Shown: positions 28,295-36,867, counted from the stretch's first letter. The stretch is DNA of 40,362 nt from an uncultured Prevotellaceae bacterium (GCA_902768105.1 CACXJZ010000036.1:1-40362), one strand, 5' to 3'. A program made the numbers and translations. Notes: generated by a model not told the origin, from the letters alone.

Positions 28295-29120
28295 TTCCTA
28301 TGACGGGTATGCTCAGTGTGAAGGTGGTTCCCTTGCCTTCAACGGATGTAAAGCTCAGTTTGCCTCCGTGCTTGTTCTCAATGATGTCTCGTGTGATGTT
28401 CATGCCGAGACCAGTGCCCTGGCCGATGGGTTTTGTGGTAAAGAAGTCCTCGAAGAGTCGCTGTTGCACCTCCTCGCTCATGCCCTCACCGTTGTCGGCA
28501 ATGGTGATGATGATGTTCTCATGGTCAGTCTTGACACTGATATCCAGTTCCGGCGAGTAGTCGTCCGTTGCCTGTTGTGCTTTGTGCCATACGGCATAGC
28601 AGGCATTGTTCATCACGTTGAGAACGGCGCGGCTTAGGTCCTGTGGAATGACCATTGCCAAGGGCTGACCGTCCTCATATTGCTCACGGATAGTGACATT
28701 GAACCCCTGGTGATTAGCACGCATGGCGTGATATGACAAACGGACATATTCCTTTACAATATGACACACGTCCGAAGGCACGCGTTCGTTCTCCTTTCCA
28801 CGCGATACGAGCAGGATTCCCTGAATAATACTGACAGCCCGCTCACCGTTTTCTATGATCTGTTTGATGTTCTCTTTCAGGTCGGCGGCAATGTCGGCCA
28901 TGTCTTCTGCATCGTTTTCAAGGAGTTTGTCCTTGTTCGCCTCGACAATGTCATTCAGGTCGTCCAGCAGCCTGACCGACATCTTGCTGAAGTTAATCAC
29001 GAAGTTCAGCGGGTTTTGTATCTCATGGGCAATACCAGCGCTCAACATTCCGAGCGAGGCCAGTTTCTCCTGCTTCTGCAGTTGCTGTTTCAGTTGTTCA
29101 ATCTCACTCATAGTCTTCAT
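28284..29120 (-). CDS. Soluble sensor histidine kinase without sensor domain
   Basis: The 278-residue kinase has no membrane segment. A short N-terminal coiled coil (EIEQLKQQLQKQEKLASLG) leads to an intact H-box, GIAHEIQNPLNF, with the phospho-acceptor His at residue 32. The HATPase domain has its N-box (NVMNNACYAVWHK), G1 (IADNGEGM), F-box (FEDFFTTK) and G2 (GQGTGLGMNI). It is closely similar in layout to the kinase end of the upstream propeller protein, which lacks the His. The gap to that gene is 2 bases and the 3' end overlaps the TonB receptor gene. It may be the phosphorylation partner of the propeller kinase and feed the receiver domain of the PP2C protein. Confidence 0.92.
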   Translation of the reverse strand: MKTMSEIEQLKQQLQKQEKLASLGMLSAGIAHEIQNPLNFVINFSKMSVRLLDDLNDIVEANKDKLLENDAEDMADIAADLKENIKQIIENGERAVSIIQGILLVSRGKENERVPSDVCHIVKEYVRLSYHAMRANHQGFNVTIREQYEDGQPLAMVIPQDLSRAVLNVMNNACYAVWHKAQQATDDYSPELDISVKTDHENIIITIADNGEGMSEEVQQRLFEDFFTTKPIGQGTGLGMNITRDIIENKHGGKLSFTSVEGKGTTFTLSIPVIGNEK

Positions 29121-29122
29121 TT

Positions 29123-32032
29123 TTATTGTTCATTGCTCTTTAGGCCAGAGGCCGCTGGAAGCGTAATGGTAAATTCTGTATATTCGTCCTTGACGGAGGC
29201 TACACTGATGTCGCCACCGTGGTTCTGTATGATTTCTCGGCTAAGGAAAAGCCCAACACCAGCTGCCTCGTCGGAAGTCTTGGTGGTAAAGAACGGGTCG
29301 AAGATCTTGCCGAGTATCTTTTCTTCAATTCCGATGCCGTTGTCGCGTATCTTGATGATGTATTGCCCGGCGTCGGCTGTGGCAGTGAGCGAGACTTCAG
29401 GAGCATATTGAGTCTTCTGTGCCTTTTTGCCCACCGCATAGATGGCGTTGCCCAATAGACTCATGATGGTTTTGCTGAGCATGTCGCCATTGCCATGAAT
29501 CTTCATTGTATTATTGGGCAGTGTGAAGCTTACCTGAATGTGGTACTGTTCTATCTCATTGGCGTAGTATTGGCTCACCATCTTCTCATCCTGTTGAAGG
29601 ACGGGCAACAGATCCATGTCAACATAGCCGCCGGTGCGGTCTTTCAGCATCTCCTCCATTGCTTTCAGGATGCGTGTGGTGTTCTGGCCATATTGGTCAA
29701 CTGACTGGAGGTTCTGCGTCAACATGTCGAGGATGTCGGTAGAGTCTTCGTAGTCTTCCTTGTCCATGTTGTCCTTGTTGCCTTCAATATTTACCTTGAG
29801 GTCTTTCAACAGGTCATTGGACATCTTCGAGAAGTTGATGATGTAGTTCATGGGGTTTAGGATGCGGTCAATGAGACCCTCGGTCAGCTTACCCACTGTT
29901 GCCATTTTCTCCTGCCTGATTAACTCGTGTTGGGCATCAAGGAGGTCTGCAGTACGTTCCTGTACAATCCGTTCCAGCTTGATCTTGTCTTTTTCCAGTC
30001 TCTTCAGTCGATAACGGAACATCCCATAGACTAACAACGCAACTAATAAGAGGTAGAAGATGACCATGTACCAACGCATGAAGAACGGGTAGGCAATCGT
30101 GAAACTGACGGATTCCACTTTCGACAACTCGCCGTTGGTCAGTTTGGCTTGTATCTCAATCGTATATGAACCATAGGGAAGGTTCAGGAATTCCACTTCT
30201 TGCTTTTCGCTCCAGTTACCCCAGGGGGCGTTGTTCAGTCGATAGCGATACAGCGTCGTACCAGTCAGTGGGGCATGATCGACGCCAAACACAAAGCGGA
30301 GATGGCGCTCGTCGCTGGACAGTCTGAATTGTAAATCCATCATGTTGCCGTAGCCTCCCCATAGCACACTGTCGGCGCCTAACACGATGGACCGGAAGAG
30401 AAGTTGGGGATGGGCGGTGAGTGAATCGACTCCCATCTTACTGGTGTCAACGATGACAAGCTTGTCGTCACCGCCAATCCATAGTTTTTCGTCCTGACGG
30501 TATAAGGCACCGACACTCATTGTGCTGAACGGATGGAGCAGGTGGTCCAGCTCTGTGACACGCTTGCCGTCTTTCCATTGGTGAAGACCACATGCCTCGT
30601 TGTCAGTTAGCCATGTCATGCCGGTAACATCGGTATAGGAGAATGTGGGGTAGGGGAACGGTTGGGTGTCGAGAGCACTCACAACCTTTACCTCGTCTCC
30701 AACGCTCACAATGGTTTTGGCGACGGGTGTGCCGTCTTTGCTTTCCGACAATGGCTTGAATGTGTCCTCTGTGGGTAGTTTGCGGAGTACCTCTCCAAAG
30801 ATGTTCTGGATGTAGATGCTACCCTGTCGGTCCTTGAGAATCTTGGATACCTGGTTTAGGTCGCTTACCTTTCTGGGTGTCTGATTGCCTATGTATAGAT
30901 AAACGCCGTCATGCTCACCAGCATATATCCGGTTGACGTCAGTCAGCAGTGACATGGTGGATTTGTCAGACATCTTCCTGATACCGCCGCCAGCTCCGAT
31001 GATGTATGTTCCGCTGGAGGTGGCTGCAAGTAGTCCTTGCGGTGCCAGGCAGAAAGCCCAGCAGATGCCGTTGATTTCCTTGACAGGCTCTACCAGTGAG
31101 GGGAACTTCCCTATTGTATATACGCCATTGCTGCCGCCGACATACATCTTGCCGTTGAATGGCATGATGGCATGAATGTCGCCCGTCAGTCCGTCTTTGG
31201 GCAGCAGGTAGGTATAAAGAGTCGACATCTCGATGGAGAAGATTCCGTGCGATGTCGCTCCCCAGAGTATTCCATGACCGTCGTATGCCACGTAGGCTAC
31301 TTGGTCAGAGCAGAGACCGTTTGCTTCTGTAATGGTGTAAAGTTCTTTTCCGCTGTTGTCAGTGATAATGAGACCAAAGTTCCTCTTCACTTTCACTTGC
31401 AGACCGCCATCCAGTTGCTCGGTTTGGGTAATGTCTGTCAATATGGCATCGGTCGCCCCTTCGTTCACGGCCTCTATTGAAACAATCTCTGACTCCAGAC
31501 CCGGACGGAAGTTGGTGTTGGTATGTTTCTTCAGCGTGGCATCATTACCCTTCACCTCGTAAATATTATTGTCGCTGGCAATGAATTGCACCGTACCATC
31601 GCTCTCAAAGATTTCCATAATCTCACCTTTGAACAATCCGGGCTTGCCTATGCGTTGCATGAAGAGCTCACCATTGGCTTTCCTCTGTAGTCGTGCAAAG
31701 AAGTTGTAGCCGCCCACCCAGATGATGTTATCGCTGGTTCTGTACACAACGGTGATGCGGTTGATGTCGGGCGTATGGATGATTCGCCATTGTGCACGGT
31801 CGTAGTAAAGCAGTCCCTCGAAGTTGGCTACGAACACCGTTCCGTCCTGACCTATTTCAATGTCGAAGTTGTGGTTGTGGGCACCGTATTCCGCTGCCGT
31901 GTAGTTACGGATGAGGGGAAGGCCTTGCGCGTTCAGATGGAGAACTGGGAACTGAGCATAGAGCATGACTACACACAGCAAAATGCGCATCATTCTTCGT
32001 ATGTGAATATTACAATACAATGGTCTAATCAT
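29123..32032 (-). CDS. Two-component propeller sensor kinase with degenerate H-box
   Basis: This 969-residue protein (ATG at 32032; an in-frame TTG lies 9 bases upstream) follows the hybrid two-component plan. A signal segment (MRILLCVVMLYAQFPVLHLNA) precedes about 600 residues of Reg_prop-like blades (NIIWVGGYN, ILWGATSHGI, KLWIGGDDK). A Y_Y_Y domain (about 620-690, GTTLYRYRLNN, YGSYTIEIQA) and one membrane helix (WYMVIFYLLLVALLVYGMF) follow, then a coiled coil and kinase core. In the H-box, where GIAHEIxNP is expected, it reads GLIDRILNP: Asp replaces the phospho-acceptor His at about residue 722. ATP-binding boxes (LLGNAIYAVGKK, IRDNGIGI, FDPFFTTK, GVGLFLS) are intact. No receiver or AraC output domain is fused. 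Confidence 0.92.
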   Translation of the reverse strand: MIRPLYCNIHIRRMMRILLCVVMLYAQFPVLHLNAQGLPLIRNYTAAEYGAHNHNFDIEIGQDGTVFVANFEGLLYYDRAQWRIIHTPDINRITVVYRTSDNIIWVGGYNFFARLQRKANGELFMQRIGKPGLFKGEIMEIFESDGTVQFIASDNNIYEVKGNDATLKKHTNTNFRPGLESEIVSIEAVNEGATDAILTDITQTEQLDGGLQVKVKRNFGLIITDNSGKELYTITEANGLCSDQVAYVAYDGHGILWGATSHGIFSIEMSTLYTYLLPKDGLTGDIHAIMPFNGKMYVGGSNGVYTIGKFPSLVEPVKEINGICWAFCLAPQGLLAATSSGTYIIGAGGGIRKMSDKSTMSLLTDVNRIYAGEHDGVYLYIGNQTPRKVSDLNQVSKILKDRQGSIYIQNIFGEVLRKLPTEDTFKPLSESKDGTPVAKTIVSVGDEVKVVSALDTQPFPYPTFSYTDVTGMTWLTDNEACGLHQWKDGKRVTELDHLLHPFSTMSVGALYRQDEKLWIGGDDKLVIVDTSKMGVDSLTAHPQLLFRSIVLGADSVLWGGYGNMMDLQFRLSSDERHLRFVFGVDHAPLTGTTLYRYRLNNAPWGNWSEKQEVEFLNLPYGSYTIEIQAKLTNGELSKVESVSFTIAYPFFMRWYMVIFYLLLVALLVYGMFRYRLKRLEKDKIKLERIVQERTADLLDAQHELIRQEKMATVGKLTEGLIDRILNPMNYIINFSKMSNDLLKDLKVNIEGNKDNMDKEDYEDSTDILDMLTQNLQSVDQYGQNTTRILKAMEEMLKDRTGGYVDMDLLPVLQQDEKMVSQYYANEIEQYHIQVSFTLPNNTMKIHGNGDMLSKTIMSLLGNAIYAVGKKAQKTQYAPEVSLTATADAGQYIIKIRDNGIGIEEKILGKIFDPFFTTKTSDEAAGVGLFLSREIIQNHGGDISVASVKDEYTEFTITLPAASGLKSNEQ

Positions 32033-32044
32033 AATTTTCAATTA

Positions 32045-33610
32045 TCAGTTCTCATTAATCAGTTTCCTGTAAGGAATGCCTTTGCCCACGTAGTAGTTCC
32101 ATTCCTCCTGAGTGAAGTTACGCTTCACGTTCTGGCGGATGCGCTCTCCGATGATGGGCAGTGAGATCAGGTATTCTGTGATGGTGCCGTTTGATTCACC
32201 AGTCCAGATGTAGTTTTTATCATTACTGAAGTTGAAGTCTGTGAGCCAACTGCCCGACTGGAACAGGGTGATAGGCTTGATCTGGCTGCTGCCAACCATC
32301 CAGAAAAGCATTTTGCCGTCGTAGCTGGAAGAGTACAGCCGCTTGCCGTTGAACTTCATCTTCGTTACCTGCGAGAGATGACCGGCGAGTCGGCGCGGAG
32401 TGCCATCGGCATTTATCAGCCAGATGGTGCCGTCGCCCATGCCGTATGCAGCCAGATGCTCGTGCTTCGAGCTGGCAAAGGTGGTCACATTCCCGCTGAC
32501 GGGTACTTTCTCGTCCGTCATGTCGTCAATGCTGTTGACGAGATGCATGTGCCCGCGGTTGTCAAACAGCAGGGGCTTGTAGTCGCGCCGTCCTGAACAG
32601 GTAACCTTAAAGTTGAGTCGGCGGGTGCTGATGACTTTGTCGGAGGCAATGTCGTATAGGCCGACACTGTTCTCGCCGATAATCAGCAACTGTTGTCCGT
32701 CGTTCATCGGTTCCAGGCGGAAAGGCTTTGTTATGTTTTCCAGCGTGATGACCTTTGTGCGGCCTTGGTTGACAATGACCAGATGGCCGGTGTGGCTGAC
32801 GGCATAGCTCTTGCCAGCCTTCGATGTGTGGAGGTCGCGGAAGCAGTAGTTCTTGTCCCGCAGCAATCGGTGGGTGGACAGTTCGCCGTTGACGATGTTA
32901 TGCACGTACAACTCACCATAGGTGCTGATGGTCAGCATGCCTTTGCCATCGGCCGACAACTCTATTCGGGAGACGCTGCCTACATGCGCGTTCCAGTAGC
33001 GTTGGCTGTTTGCCGCTTGCGTGAGGGCAGGGAACACAGATGACGAGTAAAGGCTACCGCCATTATTATTGGTAAATAGGTAAGAGGCGTAGGCCAGCAT
33101 GGTGCCCAGCTCCTTGTCGCCGGTTCTATAGACAGCATACGACTGTGAGCCCAGCGTACGCCCCAGTGAGATGTAGTTGAGCGTGTCAGTCTGCAGCTTG
33201 GCATGTTCGGCCTGCCGACGCTGCACGTCGGCTTCAGCACGCTGGCGTTCAGCCAGCGCGTATGACTCCATCGCCTCCTTAGCGTACGACTCGGCAGATG
33301 CCTGGGCCTGAAGCGCATTCCGACGCTCTGCCTCTGAACGGAGGGTGGCGGCTTGTGCTATCTCCGTCTGCAGTTCGGCCTCGCGCCGGCGCTCTTCTGA
33401 AAGCGTCTGCTGGCCGTAGGCTATCTCCTCCATTTGCTTGCTCACGCGCCTGTCGATTGCCGACAGCTTCTCCTGCTGCTGCAATGCATTGAGCTGCGAT
33501 TCCAACTCGCTGATGCGTGCGTTGTCGCTCAGGCTCATGTAGATACCTGCTGCTACCGATGCCAGCAGCAGTCCACCCAAACACCCTATGATTATGTTCT
33601 TTTTGTTCAT
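32045..33610 (-). CDS. Membrane-anchored coiled-coil protein with WD40-type beta-propeller
   Basis: The 521-residue protein has an N-terminal membrane helix (residues 5-26, IIIGCLGGLLLASVAAGIYMSL). A long coiled coil rich in Glu, Arg, Gln and Ala runs about 30-150. A linker (NYISLGRTLGSQ) leads into a C-terminal propeller (about 190-495) with WD40-like blades such as GHLSQVTKMKFNGKRLYSSSYDGKMLFW and DKNYIWTGESNGTITEY. The last 25 residues include FTQEEWNYYVGKGIPYR, a tail like that ending many bacterial WD40 proteins. It starts on a TAATG overlap with the upstream PP2C gene and ends 12 bases before the propeller kinase. With no enzyme domain, it is probably a scaffold or sensor linking the phosphatase to the membrane kinases. 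Confidence 0.85.
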   Translation of the reverse strand: MNKKNIIIGCLGGLLLASVAAGIYMSLSDNARISELESQLNALQQQEKLSAIDRRVSKQMEEIAYGQQTLSEERRREAELQTEIAQAATLRSEAERRNALQAQASAESYAKEAMESYALAERQRAEADVQRRQAEHAKLQTDTLNYISLGRTLGSQSYAVYRTGDKELGTMLAYASYLFTNNNGGSLYSSSVFPALTQAANSQRYWNAHVGSVSRIELSADGKGMLTISTYGELYVHNIVNGELSTHRLLRDKNYCFRDLHTSKAGKSYAVSHTGHLVIVNQGRTKVITLENITKPFRLEPMNDGQQLLIIGENSVGLYDIASDKVISTRRLNFKVTCSGRRDYKPLLFDNRGHMHLVNSIDDMTDEKVPVSGNVTTFASSKHEHLAAYGMGDGTIWLINADGTPRRLAGHLSQVTKMKFNGKRLYSSSYDGKMLFWMVGSSQIKPITLFQSGSWLTDFNFSNDKNYIWTGESNGTITEYLISLPIIGERIRQNVKRNFTQEEWNYYVGKGIPYRKLINEN

Positions 33611-34776
33611 TACTTTCTCTTCACCACTAACATCGTGATGTCATCACTCTGCTCGGCCTCGCCCACAAAGTCGGCAACACCGGCTTTGACGGCATCAATC
33701 ATCTGCTGACAGCTGTTTCCGACGTCGCCGCCTAAGACGTTCGACAGACGCTCCTCACCGTATTCCTCGAAGGTGGGATTCATGGCCTCAGTCACTCCGT
33801 CGGTGTACATCACCAGATAGTCACCATGCTCCAGCTGAACGGATTGTTCGTGGAACTCCACTCCCTCCAGGATGCCGATGACGGTGTCTTTCGACTTTGG
33901 CAACATTTCTGTCGTGCCGTTGGCTTTGACCAGGAAGGGTGGGTTATGACCGGCGTTGCAGTAGCTGATCTCGCCAGTCTTGATATTATAGATAGCATAG
34001 AACGCCGTCAGGAACATGCAATCTACGGAGTAGCCCGCCAGTAGCTTGTTCGAATCCGAGATACACTCGGCGGCACTGCTGCATTGCAAACCCTTCGAGC
34101 GGATGATAGTACGGCTGACGGCCATGAACAGTGCGGCGGGTATGCCCTTGCCGCAGACGTCGGCAATGACCAGTCCGATGTGGTCGTCGTCCAGCTTGAA
34201 GTAGTCGTAGAAGTCGCCGCCGATGTCCTTTGCCGCTACCATGAGGGCGTGTAAGTCCAGCTGTTCGTTGAGTTCAGGGAAGGGCGGGAACACTCGTGGC
34301 AGTATGTACTGCTGTATGTCGCGGGCCGTCGTCAGGTCCTTCTTCAGCGACTCCAGCTGCGAATGCTCCTGCTGTGTCTGGTGTACGAAGTTGATTTGCT
34401 CGATGGCTTTCTCAATGGTGACAGAGAGGTCGTCCATGTCAATGGGTTTCGTAGCAAAGTCGAAGGCTCCGTTGTTCATCGCCTGGCGTATGTTCTTCAT
34501 GTCGCCGTAGGCACTCACCATGATGACGCGCAGGGCGGGGTTGCGCATCTCGTTCAACTTCGCCAGGAGCGTCAGTCCGTCCATTTCGGGCATGTTGATG
34601 TCCGAGAGGATAATCTCGATGTCGGGATTGTTATACAGGATGGCCAGAGCCTCCAGGCCGTTGTGGGCAAAGTAGAATTCATACTCTCCGCTGCGTATTT
34701 TACGACGGAAATACTGTCGCATGAGCAACTCTAAAGGGGCTTCGTCGTCAACGCTTAATATCTTTGTTGTAGCCAT
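33610..34776 (-). CDS. Response regulator with PP2C (SpoIIE/RsbU-type) phosphatase output
   Basis: The 388-residue protein has a receiver domain at residues 3-125 with the acidic pair (SVDDE), the phospho-acceptor Asp59 in LSDINMPEMDG and the conserved Lys110 in ATKPID. A coiled-coil linker (about 128-155) precedes a SpoIIE-type PP2C domain (about 160-388). Its metal-binding Asp residues lie in DIGGDFYDYF, IADVCGKGIPAALF, MYTDGVTEA and SDDITMLVV. Such proteins dephosphorylate an anti-sigma-factor antagonist in partner switching. No antagonist or anti-sigma gene lies in the window. It is the first gene of the signalling cluster and overlaps the WD40 gene by one base. Confidence 0.94.
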   Translation of the reverse strand: MATTKILSVDDEAPLELLMRQYFRRKIRSGEYEFYFAHNGLEALAILYNNPDIEIILSDINMPEMDGLTLLAKLNEMRNPALRVIMVSAYGDMKNIRQAMNNGAFDFATKPIDMDDLSVTIEKAIEQINFVHQTQQEHSQLESLKKDLTTARDIQQYILPRVFPPFPELNEQLDLHALMVAAKDIGGDFYDYFKLDDDHIGLVIADVCGKGIPAALFMAVSRTIIRSKGLQCSSAAECISDSNKLLAGYSVDCMFLTAFYAIYNIKTGEISYCNAGHNPPFLVKANGTTEMLPKSKDTVIGILEGVEFHEQSVQLEHGDYLVMYTDGVTEAMNPTFEEYGEERLSNVLGGDVGNSCQQMIDAVKAGVADFVGEAEQSDDITMLVVKRK

Positions 34777-34804
34777 TATTATATAAATATTAAAGATGAA
34801 TCAT

Positions 34805-34830
34805 TAAACGGTAAACAGTAAACGGTAAAC
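34805..34830. repeat. Two 12-base direct repeats before the signalling cluster
   Basis: TAAACGGTAAAC occurs at 34805-34816 and again at 34819-34830, separated by AG. They lie 29-54 bases upstream of the PP2C gene start (minus strand) and directly after the acyl-CoA synthetase stop. They could be an operator for the signalling genes. No canonical TAnnTTTG promoter is visible in this 55-base gap. Confidence 0.6.
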
Positions 34831-34831
34831 T

Positions 34832-36727
34832 TTATTTCTCTATTCTTATGCGTGCATCAACGGCTACCACGTCCTCTTCGTCAGCCAGTAGCGGGTTGAT
34901 GTCTATTTCCTTGATTTCTGTGGCAAAGCGCAGCAACGTCGAGAGTCGCACGATGATGTCTGCATATTTCTTCTCGTTGATGCCTGCCTGTCCGCGTGTA
35001 CCTTTTATAATCTTGTAGCCGCGCAGCGAGTGAATCATGGAGTAAGCCTCGCCATAGGAGAGCGGAGCCAGGCCCGATTGCACGTCCTTCAGCACCTCGA
35101 CGAAGATGCCGCCCAGACCGCAGAGCACCACGTGTCCGAAGCGTTCCTCGTACTTGGCGCCTATGAAGAGCTCCGTGCCGCGCAGCATCTTCTGCACCAT
35201 CACGCCCGTAGCGTCCTTAATCTTCATCATGCGGTCAAACTCCAACGCCAGGTGTTCCGGCGTGCGGATGTTCAGCGTCACACCGCCCACGTCGCTCTTA
35301 TGCACGGGCCCCACGACCTTGGCCACAACGGGGTAGCCCACCTTCTGGGCGAAGCTGACGAGTTCCTCCTTCTGCTCGCTTACCATTTCGGGCACCATCG
35401 GTATGCCGGCGCATTGCAGAATCTGGCGTACGGTCTGGGGCGACACGTAGCCGTTCTCCTTGATGCCGAATATGATTTTGTTGAGCTCAGGAATGTCGAT
35501 GCCGTACAACTGCACCTCGGGCGGTGCAGGCTTGGGCGTACGCATAATCTGACTGAGGGCTGTGGCAAGTGTCACCTCGTCCGAGAAGTTCACGTGTCCC
35601 TTCTGCAGGAACTCCGCCACCTCGGGACCTGCCGTGTGCAGGCTGGGCAGCACGGGGAAGATGGGTTTTTTACACTCCTGTATTTTCTTGTGCAGCACGT
35701 CGTAGGCTTCGTAGAGCGTCGTCAGGCCCGGTGTGCCGTAGATGACGGCAATGGCGTCGATGTTCTCAAAGCGATTCTCACAGTAGTCGATGGCGATGCC
35801 GAGCTGTTCGGCTGTGCCTGTTGCCAGGATGTCAATGGGGTTGGCCACGCTGCTGCCGGGGAACAGCTTTTCCTTCAGCTCTTCGGCAGCAGCCTGCGTA
35901 TTCAGCGATGGCACACAGAGGCCGCCCTTGCTGAGAGAGTCGGTCAGCATCACGCCAGGACCGCCGGCGTGGGTCACGATGGCGAAGTTCTTGCCTTTCA
36001 GCTCTGGCAGGGTGAAGATGCAGCCGACGGTCGTCAGTTCCTCACGACTGAAGCAGCGCACGATGCCTGCTTTACGGAACAGGGCCTCCACAGCGGCATC
36101 GCTGCTGGCAATGGCTCCCGTGTGGCTCGATGCGGCGCGGCTGCCACTCTCGCTGCTGCCTGCCTTGATGGCTGCTATGCGGCATCCCTTGCGTATGAGG
36201 TTGGCCGCGTGGAAAAGTAGCTTGTCGGGGTTCGAGATGTTCTCGATGTACAGCAGCTTCACGAGCGAGTCCTTCTCAGCATCGAAGTGGTCGTCCATAT
36301 ACTGCAGCACGTCCTCAATGCCTATCTGCTTGCCGTTGCCAATCGACCACACGCTGTTGAACTGCAGACCCTTGATGACAGCACTCTCCAGAATGAATAC
36401 GGCCGTAGCACCTGAGCCTGAGACGAAATCCACGCCCTTGGGGTTCAGCGTGGGCACGGGCAGCGTGAAGACGCTGTGGTGGTTGCGGTTCAGCATGCCG
36501 ATGCAGTTAGGACCTATGAGTGCGGCACCATACTGCTCGCAGGTGTCCAGGATGCGCTGTTCGAGGGCTGCGCCAGCCTTTGTCTCCTCGCCGAAGCCTG
36601 CCGAGATGATGACAAACGCCTTCGTTCCTTTCTCCTTCGCCAGCGTCTCCACCGTGTCAGGACACAGCTTGGCGGGAATCACGAGCACAGCCAGTTCCGT
36701 GGGGGGAATCTCCTTGACGTCGTGACA
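34832..36727 (-). CDS. ADP-forming acetate/acyl-CoA synthetase, main body (N-terminus out of frame)
   Basis: This frame encodes about 631 residues of an NDP-forming acyl-CoA synthetase, which interconverts acyl-CoA plus ADP and phosphate with acid, CoA and ATP. The rest of the CoA-binding domain begins DVKEIPPTELAVLVIPAK and includes IGPNCIGMLN. The succinyl-CoA-ligase-like domain carries the SHTGAIASSDAAVEALF motif with the phosphorylated His. The ATP-grasp domain has VAKVVGPVHKSDVGGV, LRGTELFIGAK, GLGGIFVEVLKD and EIDINPLLADE. The match to the family starts at the Cys codon ending at 36727. The first 40 residues are in another frame upstream, so a small deletion separates the two. The 184-base segment 36542-36725 recurs at the right end of the window. 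Confidence 0.88.
   Translation of the reverse strand, partial: CHDVKEIPPTELAVLVIPAKLCPDTVETLAKEKGTKAFVIISAGFGEETKAGAALEQRILDTCEQYGAALIGPNCIGMLNRNHHSVFTLPVPTLNPKGVDFVSGSGATAVFILESAVIKGLQFNSVWSIGNGKQIGIEDVLQYMDDHFDAEKDSLVKLLYIENISNPDKLLFHAANLIRKGCRIAAIKAGSSESGSRAASSHTGAIASSDAAVEALFRKAGIVRCFSREELTTVGCIFTLPELKGKNFAIVTHAGGPGVMLTDSLSKGGLCVPSLNTQAAAEELKEKLFPGSSVANPIDILATGTAEQLGIAIDYCENRFENIDAIAVIYGTPGLTTLYEAYDVLHKKIQECKKPIFPVLPSLHTAGPEVAEFLQKGHVNFSDEVTLATALSQIMRTPKPAPPEVQLYGIDIPELNKIIFGIKENGYVSPQTVRQILQCAGIPMVPEMVSEQKEELVSFAQKVGYPVVAKVVGPVHKSDVGGVTLNIRTPEHLALEFDRMMKIKDATGVMVQKMLRGTELFIGAKYEERFGHVVLCGLGGIFVEVLKDVQSGLAPLSYGEAYSMIHSLRGYKIIKGTRGQAGINEKKYADIIVRLSTLLRFATEIKEIDINPLLADEEDVVAVDARIRIEK
36542..36725. 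repeat. 184-base direct repeat, copy A (inside the acyl-CoA synthetase gene)
   Basis: Identical to 40179-40362 except for one base (T at 36626, G at 40263), which is a synonymous Gly-codon change on the minus strand. It ends at the deletion junction of the synthetase gene. Confidence 0.97.
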
Positions 36728-36848
36728 GCGTCCCCTTAAAGCCGCCCTGCAACAGGTTGCGCACAATGGCGCCACCTGGCTTGTGCTGGTTGTTGGAACC
36801 GCCCACAATGACTATCGACTGCGGGTCGAGAAGCTCTCTGTTAATCAT
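36728..36848 (-). pseudogene. Acyl-CoA synthetase, N-terminal piece separated by a frameshifting deletion
   Basis: From the ATG at 36848 this frame reads MINRELLDPQSIVIVGGSNN and then KPGGAIVRNLLQGGFKGTL, the start of the CoA-binding domain (Rossmann Gly-rich loop VGGSN). After GGFKGTL the frame runs into unrelated residues and stops at 36657. Family members have about 20 more residues (a Pro/Asn-Pro-Lys segment) before the region that resumes in the other frame near 36727. Together with the downstream frame it would form one full synthetase. Confidence 0.8.
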
Positions 36849-36867
36849 AGTTTCTTCATTTTGCTTG

